DNA from: G963667855 sp963667855
GTDB taxonomy: Bacteria > Planctomycetota > Phycisphaerae > UBA1845
DNA: 64,000 nt
Direction: 5' to 3'
NCBI GenBank assembly: GCA_963667855.2
Contig: CAXXKI010000028.1
Location: 1 to 64,000 of the forward strand
Shown: one piece after another, positions 17,131 to 26,498 of the stretch
Layout of the letters: every line of letters begins with the position of its first letter
How positions within the stretch are numbered: position 1 is the stretch's first letter
The notes under the pieces: model-generated
What the model was told of the DNA's origin: nothing
Databases searched by the model: none
Seen by the model: only the letters and a program-made list of their open reading frames with translations
Program-made: the position numbers and the translations under genes

Positions 17131-20100
17131 ATGGTAGTTCTGCATTGCATATGGTTTGATTCCACCCTTCATCTGTGGGGGGAGCGAGCATCTGCGCAGT
17201 TGGGTGGTGAAGAGGACCTGCACGACGACTGTGAAGCTGCAATAGAAGGCAAGTTACGGCATCCGGACGCTCTGGGGCCTGTTGATTTGCACGCGGTGGT
17301 TGGCGAGCTGTCACCTGATGGTCTTCTGGCTTCAATTGCGGGTGAATCCTCGCTGGATCTGTGGTTGCCTTCGCGCGATGGTGTTCCGTTATCCTGTCGG
17401 GATCTGGATTTTGAGCCTGACGAGGTTGGAACCAGTGTAGACCTGCAAGTTTGTACGGTACCGACCTTGGTATTTGCCCCTGCAGAGGCGGTGGATCTTC
17501 TGGTATCCCTGCCGGAGCCGTATACGAATGTTTGCAGTTATTCTGTTTGCTACTGGTCCAAGTTAGCCCGTTTTCTCAGTTCACTTCTATCGCGGAAGCA
17601 GTTTGTTCCAGATGTGGCGGCGCGTCCTGATGGCGAGAATCTGGCGTGCTGGCGAGTGGTGGTTCAGGATCGCAATGAGCTGGGTTGGCTGCAGAGATGT
17701 GCGAGTGCCATGCCGCCGGTGTGTTACAGTGCCGCCCGCGAAGAGCCACACAATACCGATCCGGTGGCTATAGTGGAGAATTTCCTTCAGGTTTGTGCTG
17801 ATTCGGTAATTCGCCGATCGCTGTCGGAAGATCCGTTTTTTCACCAGATACACGAACGGGCCAGTGGGGATTCGCCCTGGGAGGTGCGTTGGTTAAGTGC
17901 CTTGATGGGTGAGGACCGGGTGATTCGCGGCGATATTTCAGAGCAGGTTTCGTATGTGAATCATCTCCGCGGGTGGGTGGGAAACCTGGATGAAGCGGAC
18001 ACGGTTGTTCCCACCAAGCTGTGTTTCGAGTTGATGGAGCCGGTAATCGATTGGGATATTGAGGATCCCGATTCTGACTCGGAAGAACGTGACGCAGAGA
18101 TGCGTTGCTGGCGGGTGAATTTCAAGCTTCAGGCGCTGGACGGTTCGAACGAATGGCTTGATGTCAACAGCATCTGGGAGGATTGCGGTTCTTCCACAAC
18201 CATTTTAAAGCGTAAGTTAGCCAGTCGTCGTGAACATCTGATGGCGGATTTGGCCCGTGCGGGAGAGGTTTTTCCATTAATCGAGGACGCCTTGAAGGAA
18301 GAGGCCCCTGCGGGTATGGATCTTACCACGCTGGAGGCTCATTCTTTCATTCGCGATTGCGTACCACTGCTGGAGGCGAGAGGGTTCGGAGTTCGCCTGC
18401 CGAACTGGGCGATTCGTCAGGAGAATCGTCTGGGTATGCGATTGCATTTAAACCCGAGTGACGGAGGCGATGTTTCCGGGCGACTAGGATTGGGCAGCCT
18501 GGTTGATTTTGAATGGCGGGTCGCGGTCGGCGATACTCAACTGACGATTGAGGATTTCGAGCGGTTACGGGCGAGTAAAGCACCGCTGGTTCAATTGCAC
18601 GGTGAGTGGGTTTATCTGGACGCCGAAGCGGCGCAGAGAGCGGCGCGTTTTCTGGCTAACCGGCGAAAGGGGCGGATGACCCTGGGGCAGGCGTTAAGGG
18701 CGGCATCGGGGGCCGATGATCTTGATGTTGGTTTACCAGTATACGGTATTGACGCGAGTTCCTGGCTTGATCGCCTATTGAGCGGCGCTGGAAGTGCGCA
18801 GGTGGAAAAGATTTCGCAGCCGGAGGGGTTCGAGGGGGACCTTCGCCCTTATCAGCTGCGCGGTCTGGAGTGGCTGGCGTTCATGGATCGTGTTGGAATC
18901 GGAGCCTGTCTCGCCGATGATATGGGGTTGGGAAAAACTATACAATTAATCGCCTTGCTGCTGCACGAAAAGAATCGGGGCAAGAATGACGGGCCCACCC
19001 TGATATTCGCGCCGATGTCTGTAGTAGGTAACTGGCACCGGGAGATTGAGCGGTTTGGTGCCTCTTTGCGGGTGTTTGTCCATCACGGTCCGGAACGTCT
19101 GTCTGATGAGGCTTTTGTCCGGGCCGTCGGTGAGACTGATGTCGTAATCACGACTTACGCTTTGGGGCATCGCGATCTGGAAACTCTGAATAGAATTGAA
19201 TGGCACCGGATTGTGCTCGACGAGGCGCAGAAGATCAAGAATCCCAGTGCCGCCCAGACGATAGCAATTCGTTCGCTGCTCAGTACCTATCGTATCGCTC
19301 TTACCGGAACGCCGGTGGAGAATCACCTGTCGGAGTTGTGGTCGATTATGGAAATGCTTAACCCGGGGATTCTGGGTTCGGCCGGCGATTTCCGAAGGCG
19401 TTTCGCGGTACCTATCGAGCGGCTGGGGGATAAACATCGTTCCGAGCAGTTAAAGAGTCTGATTCGCCCCTTTGTTCTTCGCCGGGTGAAGACGGATCCG
19501 GATGTGGAAGCGGATCTTCCCGAAAAGATGGAAATGAGGGTGTTTTGTAATCTGACCGCGGAGCAGGCGGCGCTGTATGAGCAGATAGTATCCAACACCC
19601 TGGGAGAGGTGGAAGTGGCAACGGGGATTCGTCGCCGGGGCGTGATTCTTGCGGCTTTGACCAAGCTCAAACAAATCTGTAACCATCCCGCTCATTATTT
19701 ACGTGACGGTACCGAACTCGACGACCGAAGCGGGAAGTGTGAGAGACTGGTGGAAATGCTGGAGGAAGTGATCGCCGAGGGTGATTCGGCACTTATTTTC
19801 ACGCAATTTCGAGAGATGGGGAATTTACTGGTCAAGCTGTTGACTGAACGGCTTCACTCGGAAATTCTTTTCCTTCATGGCGGTTCGTCGGCCAGTCAGC
19901 GGCAGTCGATGGTTGATCGTTTCCAGGATCCGGAGAGCAAGGTGCGGCTGTTTATTCTGTCCCTCAAGGCCGGTGGATTGGGATTAAACCTGACCGCGGC
20001 CAACCATGTTTTCCACTTTGATCGATGGTGGAACCCGGCGGTTGAGGAGCAGGCGACGGACCGGGCTTATCGTATCGGGCAGACTCGTCGTGTTCAGGTG

Positions 20101-20274
20101 CATAAGTTTGTGTGTATTGGAACGATTGAGGACCGGATCGACCGGATGCTGGCGGAAAAGGTGGCGTTAGCGGAGAGTATAGTCGGCAGCGGTGACGACT
20201 GGTTGACCAGTCTTTCCACCGAGGAGTTACGACAATACCTCACCTTGTCCAGTAACGTGGTGGCGGAGGGTTGA
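17131..20274 (+). CDS. SNF2-family DEAD/DEAH helicase-like ATPase
   Basis: This 1047-residue protein has a complete SNF2 motor in its C-terminal half: motif I ADDMGLGKT (about 595-603), motif II DEAQ (about 696), motif III ALTGTP, then the second RecA lobe with ALIFTQF, GGLGLNLTAAN and DRAYRIGQ. Upstream, about residues 440-545, is a domain typical of bacterial SNF2 proteins (VQLHGEWVYLDAEAAQRAA). The first 430 residues are not recognisable. Such proteins are double-stranded DNA translocases, often beside a SWIM zinc-finger gene. No SWIM protein is present here; a 101-residue unknown protein follows instead. A role in repair, transcription recycling or defence cannot be decided from the sequence. 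Confidence 0.93.
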   Translation: MVVLHCIWFDSTLHLWGERASAQLGGEEDLHDDCEAAIEGKLRHPDALGPVDLHAVVGELSPDGLLASIAGESSLDLWLPSRDGVPLSCRDLDFEPDEVGTSVDLQVCTVPTLVFAPAEAVDLLVSLPEPYTNVCSYSVCYWSKLARFLSSLLSRKQFVPDVAARPDGENLACWRVVVQDRNELGWLQRCASAMPPVCYSAAREEPHNTDPVAIVENFLQVCADSVIRRSLSEDPFFHQIHERASGDSPWEVRWLSALMGEDRVIRGDISEQVSYVNHLRGWVGNLDEADTVVPTKLCFELMEPVIDWDIEDPDSDSEERDAEMRCWRVNFKLQALDGSNEWLDVNSIWEDCGSSTTILKRKLASRREHLMADLARAGEVFPLIEDALKEEAPAGMDLTTLEAHSFIRDCVPLLEARGFGVRLPNWAIRQENRLGMRLHLNPSDGGDVSGRLGLGSLVDFEWRVAVGDTQLTIEDFERLRASKAPLVQLHGEWVYLDAEAAQRAARFLANRRKGRMTLGQALRAASGADDLDVGLPVYGIDASSWLDRLLSGAGSAQVEKISQPEGFEGDLRPYQLRGLEWLAFMDRVGIGACLADDMGLGKTIQLIALLLHEKNRGKNDGPTLIFAPMSVVGNWHREIERFGASLRVFVHHGPERLSDEAFVRAVGETDVVITTYALGHRDLETLNRIEWHRIVLDEAQKIKNPSAAQTIAIRSLLSTYRIALTGTPVENHLSELWSIMEMLNPGILGSAGDFRRRFAVPIERLGDKHRSEQLKSLIRPFVLRRVKTDPDVEADLPEKMEMRVFCNLTAEQAALYEQIVSNTLGEVEVATGIRRRGVILAALTKLKQICNHPAHYLRDGTELDDRSGKCERLVEMLEEVIAEGDSALIFTQFREMGNLLVKLLTERLHSEILFLHGGSSASQRQSMVDRFQDPESKVRLFILSLKAGGLGLNLTAANHVFHFDRWWNPAVEEQATDRAYRIGQTRRVQVHKFVCIGTIEDRIDRMLAEKVALAESIVGSGDDWLTSLSTEELRQYLTLSSNVVAEG

Positions 20275-20277
20275 TGG

Positions 20278-20583
20278 ATGGATGAGAGTTGGAAAAAAAC
20301 TATTTCGCCGGATGAGTCTGAAGCGCTACAGGAATCGACAGGTACGCAGCCTCCGGCCAACCTTCCTCGCGTCCCCCGTCTTTTCTGGTCAGCCCATCCC
20401 GATTTCAAGGAGTTGACCGAACATTGCGAGCCGGATGTGAAGGAGGTTCTGGAGTGCCTGGGACCGCCTCCGTTTCCGAAAAAGGGATTCCCGTTTATTG
20501 GTTTTTTAGCTACGGTGTATGATCACGTGGTGACCAATACGCCGGTCGGCGTTGAATCTGACGAATCGGAGATGGGCGTTTGA
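20278..20583 (+). CDS. Small protein of unknown function, coupled to the SNF2 gene
   Basis: 101 residues, starting 3 bases after the SNF2 stop, with GGAGGG about 7 bases before the ATG. The two genes are surely cotranscribed and probably translationally coupled. There is no signal peptide and no cysteine pair of a zinc finger (two isolated cysteines). The N-terminal 35 residues are acidic and look disordered. The conserved-looking part is the C-terminal half, with a proline-rich PPPFPKKGFPFIGFLATVYD segment. I do not recognise the family. The position suggests a partner or regulator of the helicase. Confidence 0.75.
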   Translation: MDESWKKTISPDESEALQESTGTQPPANLPRVPRLFWSAHPDFKELTEHCEPDVKEVLECLGPPPFPKKGFPFIGFLATVYDHVVTNTPVGVESDESEMGV

Positions 20584-20624
20584 TCAGGCGGCTTGAATCG
20601 GTATTATGTTGGAGTATTAAAACG

Positions 20625-20665
20625 AAACCCCCACTCACGAATGAATCGGTGTGGGGGTTTTATTG
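20625..20665. terminator. Bidirectional terminator between convergent genes
   Basis: AAACCCCCAC (20625-20634) pairs perfectly with GTGGGGGTTT (20651-20660) around a 16-base loop. T-rich sequence follows on the plus strand, and TTTCGTTTT follows on the minus strand. It can serve the 101-residue gene and the converging TPR gene. Confidence 0.85.
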
Positions 20666-20730
20666 TACGGGTATAAAATCCTGATATCGCTGTTTATCCA
20701 TTAGGCTGGAAAAACAGGTGACTCATTGGA

Positions 20731-23097
20731 TCAGTTGCCCTCTACGTAAATTTTCCGTTCCTGGAACAGTTTGAGTCGTGCCTGGTAAGGGGCGAGATCG
20801 CTGTCTGGCAGCTGGTTTTTGGATACCTCTATTGCCAGTGAAACGGATTTGACCGCTTCATCAAAGTTTCCCGCTGCCGCCTGGGCCGCGGCGAGCGTGT
20901 CGAGGTAATTGGGATTTTGGTTATTGGCTGACTCGCAGCTGTACTGGGCGAGTTCAACTGCTTTTCCCGGATTGCGTAATTCCGCTTCAGGGCTGGTGGC
21001 TAATAGCCAGGCGAGTGAGTTACAGATGACCGGTGAGTCGGGGAGGTTTTTCATGCCGTTTTGGAGTAATTCTATCGCCTCTTTTCTTTTTCCTTCGGTT
21101 GAAAATATCTGGGCGAGCAGAGTGTAAGCGGGCTGGAATTGCTCGTTAGTGTTCAGGGTTTTCTGTAGTGATGTTATGGCTTCTTGCTGTTGACCATTTT
21201 GGCTGAGAATGAGTCCGAGTATGAAATGTACCCTGGCGTTATGGGGCTGTTTCTGTACCAGTTGCTGGAGGTATTCAATGGCCTCTGCCGGCTTTCCGGT
21301 TTTGGAAAGGAGTTCTCCGTACCTGATGGCATAACCGATGATATCGGGATTTTGTTTTGCCATTGCCTTGCAGTGTTCAATAGCTTCGTTTTCCTTGCCT
21401 TCATCTATCAGTATGTTTGCCAGCATACTAAACGCCTGTTCAAAAGAGGCGTCGATTCGCAGAGCCTTATTGAGATACTCCTTGGCCGCGATTGAATTGT
21501 TCTGCTGTTGTTCCAACTGGGCGACCACTAGAAAAACAGGCATAAGATGTCTGGGAAATACCTGTTGTGATTCCCCTATTTGCAGTGCTTTTATGTAATA
21601 CTCCCTGGCTTGTTCGGTTTTTGCCTGGGAATACAGGATTTCGCCGACCTTGCTATAGTAGTTTACATTGGCCGGCTGAATCTCAATAGCTTTCTTGATT
21701 GCCGCAACAGCCTCATCCTTGCGGTCCAGCATTTCCAATACCTGGCTTCTGGCTATGTAGCCGGTTGGCAGCTGATTATCCAAGGTGATCGCCTTGTCTG
21801 CATAGGTCAGGGCGGTTTCATAGTCCTTTTGGTCGAAAAAACAACTGGATAAGATCGCGGCGGCCGCGGCGTTGTTGGGGGCAGCTTTAACCGCCTTCTG
21901 GCCATATTCCAGAGCCTTTTCCGCCTGGTTTGAGTTCAGGTATATGAGAGCTATACCGCTTAAGAGGTCGGCGTTATTGGGATAATCAGAAATCAACGCC
22001 TGGCTGAGCATATCCACGCTCTCCAGATCGCCGACTCGGGCATAGGTAGTGATTCGTTGAATGGCGTGATGTGTTGGTCCAAGCGTTCGCCAGAGTTTAA
22101 TATCACGGGGATCCCATTTAAGTGGATTAGGTCGAGGTATTTGGGCGGCGACGAAGTTGGCTTCCTTGGTCGCCAGGGCTTCTTCACCCTTGCTTTTGTG
22201 GTATGCCCCCATTACGTGATGGGCGGTAGGGCTGGACGGATCGATTTCCAACGCTTTGCGCAATGACTGGTGTGCTGCCTCCAGTTCGTTGAGAGCCAGT
22301 TCTGCTGCTGCTAAACCCGCATAACCGTAAGAGTTGTCGGGGACCAGTTCAGTGTAGGTTTTGAAGTTCTTTTTAGCATTTTTGAAGGCCTCGCGACGCA
22401 TTTCCAGATCACCAAGCCAAACATATATCCGAGGGTAGTTGGAATCCAAGGCTTGGGATTCTTTCAATTCAATCAGGGCGCGTTCCAGTGATGATCTTTC
22501 AAAGAACATTCTACCGAGGTAATAGGGCCATTCCGGAGATTCCTTGTCTAACGATTTCGCCTTTTGATAACACGCAATGGCTCGGTCGGATGCTTCCCGG
22601 TTGATCGCCAGGGCGTGATACAGGCAACCGAGTTTGCCTATGGCTTCCGCGGTTTGCTGTCTGGCCGCATTGGTTATTGTGTCGTTAAGCACGGCGGCCA
22701 TTTGAGGGTTGAAAGCGTTGACGTTCGGAGGATCTGGCAAACCGGCGTTTTTACAGAGTTCTTTCAATGATTCAAAATCGTATTCAGTCACTTCGGTTTT
22801 GTAAGTACTATTAGCCGGCTTTCCTTCGCTTTCGGATTCTGCTGGTTGAGATGCGACCTTTGTTTCGATTTTCGGAGGAACTGGATTCGCTTTGGGTTTA
22901 ATGGTGGCCTGAGCGGACGTGGCCGGAGCTTTTACCGATTCGCCTTCGCTTTCGTTGCCAGGCTCTTTGTCCGAGCAACCGGTTAGAATAAGACACATGC
23001 TTATGCCGGTTATGACCGCGAATTTGCCACAAAGTCCCGATTTCGAGAATAGTGATTTTCTACTCAAAACACTGTTTTCCTGGTTACCTGGTGTCAT
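20731..23097 (-). CDS. TPR-repeat lipoprotein
   Basis: 788 residues. A basic start and hydrophobic stretch end in the lipobox LILTGC (cysteine 41), so the mature protein is lipid-anchored in the cell envelope. A low-complexity linker of about 70 residues rich in E, P, A and K follows. From about residue 130 to the C-terminus there are a dozen or more tetratricopeptide repeats, with the W/Y-G-A-Y-A-P pattern in units such as AIACYQKAKSLDKESPEWPYYLG. It is a superhelical scaffold for protein-protein contacts; no catalytic domain is visible. GGGAGG lies 8 bases before the ATG. The gene downstream of it is convergent, and the secreted-protein gene upstream on the same strand ends about 145 bases before it. 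Confidence 0.88.
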   Translation of the reverse strand: MTPGNQENSVLSRKSLFSKSGLCGKFAVITGISMCLILTGCSDKEPGNESEGESVKAPATSAQATIKPKANPVPPKIETKVASQPAESESEGKPANSTYKTEVTEYDFESLKELCKNAGLPDPPNVNAFNPQMAAVLNDTITNAARQQTAEAIGKLGCLYHALAINREASDRAIACYQKAKSLDKESPEWPYYLGRMFFERSSLERALIELKESQALDSNYPRIYVWLGDLEMRREAFKNAKKNFKTYTELVPDNSYGYAGLAAAELALNELEAAHQSLRKALEIDPSSPTAHHVMGAYHKSKGEEALATKEANFVAAQIPRPNPLKWDPRDIKLWRTLGPTHHAIQRITTYARVGDLESVDMLSQALISDYPNNADLLSGIALIYLNSNQAEKALEYGQKAVKAAPNNAAAAAILSSCFFDQKDYETALTYADKAITLDNQLPTGYIARSQVLEMLDRKDEAVAAIKKAIEIQPANVNYYSKVGEILYSQAKTEQAREYYIKALQIGESQQVFPRHLMPVFLVVAQLEQQQNNSIAAKEYLNKALRIDASFEQAFSMLANILIDEGKENEAIEHCKAMAKQNPDIIGYAIRYGELLSKTGKPAEAIEYLQQLVQKQPHNARVHFILGLILSQNGQQQEAITSLQKTLNTNEQFQPAYTLLAQIFSTEGKRKEAIELLQNGMKNLPDSPVICNSLAWLLATSPEAELRNPGKAVELAQYSCESANNQNPNYLDTLAAAQAAAGNFDEAVKSVSLAIEVSKNQLPDSDLAPYQARLKLFQERKIYVEGN

Positions 23098-23243
23098 AAT
23101 ATCATCCTCCCAAGATCGGGGTTAATTTAGGCAGACTTCGCCAGCTTCAGCCAATTATTGAGAACCGAAGATACTCTTGCCGTCCGCTATAGTCCAGTAT
23201 GGGGCGTTGAGTTTCCTGTAAAGAGATGCAATACTCGATTTTA

Positions 23244-25913
23244 TTACGGTACTACGACTTCCAGATTATGCATGCGCGGTCCGTTTACCTCCTGTAAGCC
23301 CAGGCGAATTCGTTTTCCTGACGCATCAGAAACATTTGAAAAACGATAGTCTATGGTCAGTGTCTGGCCGGGTAAAAGTTCATTGATTACCCGATATTGC
23401 CGGCTGCGCCCGGGATACGTGGCGAAGGTACGGAAACTGAGAACGCTGTTTGAGCGATTCGTAACGCCGTGTTTTACGATCAGGCGATTTTTCTCCGTTA
23501 CAGCGTAACCCCAAACGTGTACGTCGCTTAAGCCAAGTTCGAATTCCAGTGGAACCAGCATCTTATACTTTTGGCCACTGAGAATGTTGATTGACGCGAT
23601 TATAGCTTTCTTTCCTGCCGTTTCGTTGTAGGGATGACGTATATCAATTGGAAAAGAATAAGTTTCTCCCGGATACAGCGAGAATTTGATTCGAGTGGGT
23701 TCCACTTCCCAGTTGGAGGGGGGAGTAAGCTCGATTTCCCCAGACATTGGTTTTGAATAGGTGTTGGTCACATTGAGCATGTGGCGTTTTTTTTCGTAAC
23801 TGAAATTCAAATGGGCAGGGGTGAGTTCGAGACCCGCGCGAAAAGCGATCAGCCATTGTTCCATTCCGGTTACGAATAGCGGGGAAGGTGTGAGCTTAAC
23901 TATATGTCTTCCATCGGACGCGCGTTCCAAGGGGATACTGCGACCGCGAATATCTATGGCTTCCGTTGCTTCTCCCAGTTGAATGGTGTATTCCTTCCCT
24001 TCGGCGGGAGCCGCGGGATCCCACATTACCAGGATGGAACGTTGTCCGTCGTCGAAGGCAAGCGCTTTACCGGTAGAGCCAATGTTCAAATGTGATGTTG
24101 GATTAGCGTCGCCGATCATGTCAATAATCGTGCGGTAGACGATGTAACATCGGGTTGGCTCAGTTACATAGTGATTGGCGGTTTTTCGTGTTTGCCATGG
24201 TTGTGGGACGAATATCGTGCTCGGGTTAGACCATCGGGTTTCGATTATCCGCAGTGCCCAGTCAGCCAGAGCGAACTCAACATCCAGTCCTTTCAGGTCA
24301 GGCGGAGGAATCGTTACCCACAAGTGGGGGTATTGGAGTTGTTTATACGGTTTCAGATGATTGGGAATATAAGTGGGCCTGATGTCCTTTGGCAGTACAA
24401 TTGAAAGGTTTTGCACGGGCAGCTTATCGACGGAGGGGGTGTCGGCCGCAGTGCCGACAGAGGCCAGATTGGGCTTGGTAATCATGCTCTGCATTTCAGA
24501 TCTAACGGCGTTAATGGCCGCTGGTGCCCGCTCGTCGTTGATGAACTGGATGTCACCATCCCGCCCGATTTGCCAGCTATGGAATATACTGGCATATGGA
24601 GCAACCATGGAAATCAGATACTTTCGCCATCCCGTTGGGTCTTCACTAAGTATGTCCAGAAGGGATCGCGCGTGTGCTCCGACCGTTTTGACCATTGGCA
24701 GCGGAGGGCCGGCTAATACGCCGGTCACTGTTATCCGTGTTTTGATCATCTCGTCGAGAACATGATGTAGATTATCCCGGTACATTTCGTACCCAGGTTC
24801 GGTCGGTTGTCCGGTCCAGAGGGGGAGTTTGGCCGCTCCTACCTGTAATGCTTTGAGGATAGCCAGTTCGTCTTCGGTTTGTTGGGGATTTACCGAGGTG
24901 ATCGATACTCCCATTTGCCTTACCGCGGTGTTCGGCGGGCGGTGTGGTTTACCCAGAACCGCCAGGGATAGAGTCCGGCGCAGGATAGATTTTCCCAGTG
25001 AGAACACATTGAGATCGGCCACATACAGTCCCGGCTCCAAACCTCTGAGTATGAACCGGTCCGCTTCCTCTTCTTCATATGTTCGTGGTTTGACTTTTAC
25101 GGTATAGACAACATCACCATCCTGATTATGGACAACCAGTTCGGCGGTCAATCCTTCCACCTCTTCGTCCGAAACTGTAGCGAGCAGTTGAATCGGGGCA
25201 GGTTTTTCCACAATGTTTCCCGGGTGCGTGGATTTTAATACCGCTCGCGGTAAACCGTAAATAGTGATGTCGTCAAACCATGCGCCGCCGTAGATGTCGC
25301 GAAGGCTGATGTATCGATGGGGCATCATCCCTTCCATCCATACGTCCTGTTGGACTACCCAGCAGGTAACGCCGATGAAGTGGCCGTTCTTGGGAGCGTT
25401 AGGCAGATGGATCTCCACCTTTTGCCATTCGTCCCGGTCGCCCTGGGATCCTATCAGCCTGCCGTATCGTTGGGTTCCCTCAATATATTCACCTTCCCAA
25501 TTCAGGTAATAGGCGCTGATGGTTGCGCGAGCATGCTGTATGCGGTCCGGTTTTACCCATCCAGTAACCAGATAGTCTCCCGGTTTTATGCGTGCGGCCG
25601 GCCCTACATAACGGAACGCTACGCAGTGTCCTTTGTGTTCCAGGTAGAAGGATGGCGGTGCGAGATGTCCTATATCCCTGTCAAAGAATCCTTCGGTGTA
25701 CCGCGGAAACACGGGATCCGGCTCGGTGAGGTCGGGGAACCTGACCCAGTATTTTGGTATGTCGTTGAGGTTATCCGGTTCCATGAACGTAAACTCATGG
25801 ACGATCCTGCTAATGCCGGAATCGGCTTCTGGCGTTTTCGGGGTTTGTGCTATCGCGTACTGGCACAGGCAGAGGCAGGCGATGACCATGAGTATTCGCT
25901 TGGCAAAGAGCAT
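23244..25913 (-). CDS. Large secreted protein with beta-sandwich and possible glycosidase-like core
   Basis: 889 residues from the ATG at 25913. Signal peptide MLFAKRILMVIACLCLCQYA with AIA-Q cleavage. The N-terminal 220 residues contain VTGWVKPDR and GAWFDDITIYG, a pattern of jelly-roll carbohydrate-binding modules that close with a W/FDDI motif. The middle part (about 330-600) alternates helices and strands (QVGAAKLPLWTGQP...VLDEMIKTRITVTGVL), compatible with a TIM-barrel glycoside-hydrolase-like domain, but I cannot place catalytic acids. The C-terminus has Ig-like beta domains (YPGETYSFPIDIRHP). A longer frame to 25970 adds residues upstream of the signal. The protein is probably periplasmic or extracellular and acts on or binds polysaccharide. 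That is inference. Confidence 0.72.
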   Translation of the reverse strand: MLFAKRILMVIACLCLCQYAIAQTPKTPEADSGISRIVHEFTFMEPDNLNDIPKYWVRFPDLTEPDPVFPRYTEGFFDRDIGHLAPPSFYLEHKGHCVAFRYVGPAARIKPGDYLVTGWVKPDRIQHARATISAYYLNWEGEYIEGTQRYGRLIGSQGDRDEWQKVEIHLPNAPKNGHFIGVTCWVVQQDVWMEGMMPHRYISLRDIYGGAWFDDITIYGLPRAVLKSTHPGNIVEKPAPIQLLATVSDEEVEGLTAELVVHNQDGDVVYTVKVKPRTYEEEEADRFILRGLEPGLYVADLNVFSLGKSILRRTLSLAVLGKPHRPPNTAVRQMGVSITSVNPQQTEDELAILKALQVGAAKLPLWTGQPTEPGYEMYRDNLHHVLDEMIKTRITVTGVLAGPPLPMVKTVGAHARSLLDILSEDPTGWRKYLISMVAPYASIFHSWQIGRDGDIQFINDERAPAAINAVRSEMQSMITKPNLASVGTAADTPSVDKLPVQNLSIVLPKDIRPTYIPNHLKPYKQLQYPHLWVTIPPPDLKGLDVEFALADWALRIIETRWSNPSTIFVPQPWQTRKTANHYVTEPTRCYIVYRTIIDMIGDANPTSHLNIGSTGKALAFDDGQRSILVMWDPAAPAEGKEYTIQLGEATEAIDIRGRSIPLERASDGRHIVKLTPSPLFVTGMEQWLIAFRAGLELTPAHLNFSYEKKRHMLNVTNTYSKPMSGEIELTPPSNWEVEPTRIKFSLYPGETYSFPIDIRHPYNETAGKKAIIASINILSGQKYKMLVPLEFELGLSDVHVWGYAVTEKNRLIVKHGVTNRSNSVLSFRTFATYPGRSRQYRVINELLPGQTLTIDYRFSNVSDASGKRIRLGLQEVNGPRMHNLEVVVP

Positions 25914-26208
25914 TGTCAGGGCGAACTCCCGGTGTAGCCAACGTTTAGTTGTGTAAACGCATAACCTCATATCTATCGGTATCGACGGTTGGGGCCGGTC
26001 GGCTTAGAGCGAACACATCTTATTTATCGGACATTACAGGGGTGGTTTGATTTGTTCTTTGGTATTGGATTCGTTTGGTTTAGTTCATCAACGGCCGGTT
26101 TTGGGGGGGAGGTTGGCTATTTTTTTCCATTATCTCAGGTTTTTGCCCTGGTTCTGATGATGTTTTTAGGGGTCTTTGACCGAAGTTAGAATGTCGAGTG
26201 CTCCGTGC

Positions 26209-26250
26209 TAACGGCGCATGGTTTTAGCGAACCACGCGCCGTTATTTTTT
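26209..26250 (+). terminator. Terminator without an evident upstream gene
   Basis: TAACGGCGC (26209-26217) pairs with GCGCCGTTA (26236-26244). GGTT/AACC can extend the stem inside, and TTTTTT follows. The upstream 220 bases on this strand carry no credible protein gene. The only long frame, 25991-26189, lacks a ribosome site. The stem may therefore end a small RNA or an unrecognised transcript. Confidence 0.75.
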
Positions 26251-26414
26251 GTCCGTTTTCTCTAATAAAACGATGTTGAATTTCGTAGCTGAGGACCGAT
26301 GTAGGTACAGCTGATACCGATAATGTTTTGGTTACCAGTGGTTTTATTCCGGTGTTGGAAAATCGCGGTTTGGTGGCGGTCGAGTGAGTTTTCAGTGTTG
26401 TCAGGAGGGGTTTC

Positions 26415-26498
26415 ATGCTTGGCCCGTGGTTGATGATAGCGGTGGTCGTCTGGTGCTTGATTATGGTAATACTGGATGATGACAGCCTTCCGGCCTGA
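26415..26498 (+). CDS. Candidate 27-residue single-pass membrane protein
   Basis: A CAGGAGGGG sequence sits four bases before the ATG at 26415, among the strongest ribosome sites in the window. The frame encodes MLGPWLMIAVVVWCLIMV followed by ILDDDSLPA and then stops. This is one uninterrupted transmembrane helix with an acidic tail. Tryptophans bracket the helix, as is common in real small membrane proteins. No relative is known to me, and the flanks show no operon partner. It could be a regulator of a membrane complex or a toxin-like peptide; neither is supported beyond the shape. Confidence 0.5.
   Translation: MLGPWLMIAVVVWCLIMVILDDDSLPA

Noticed and set aside
25991..26189. 66-codon forward frame before the 26209 terminator
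   Set aside because: TTG start without ribosome site and low-complexity product.
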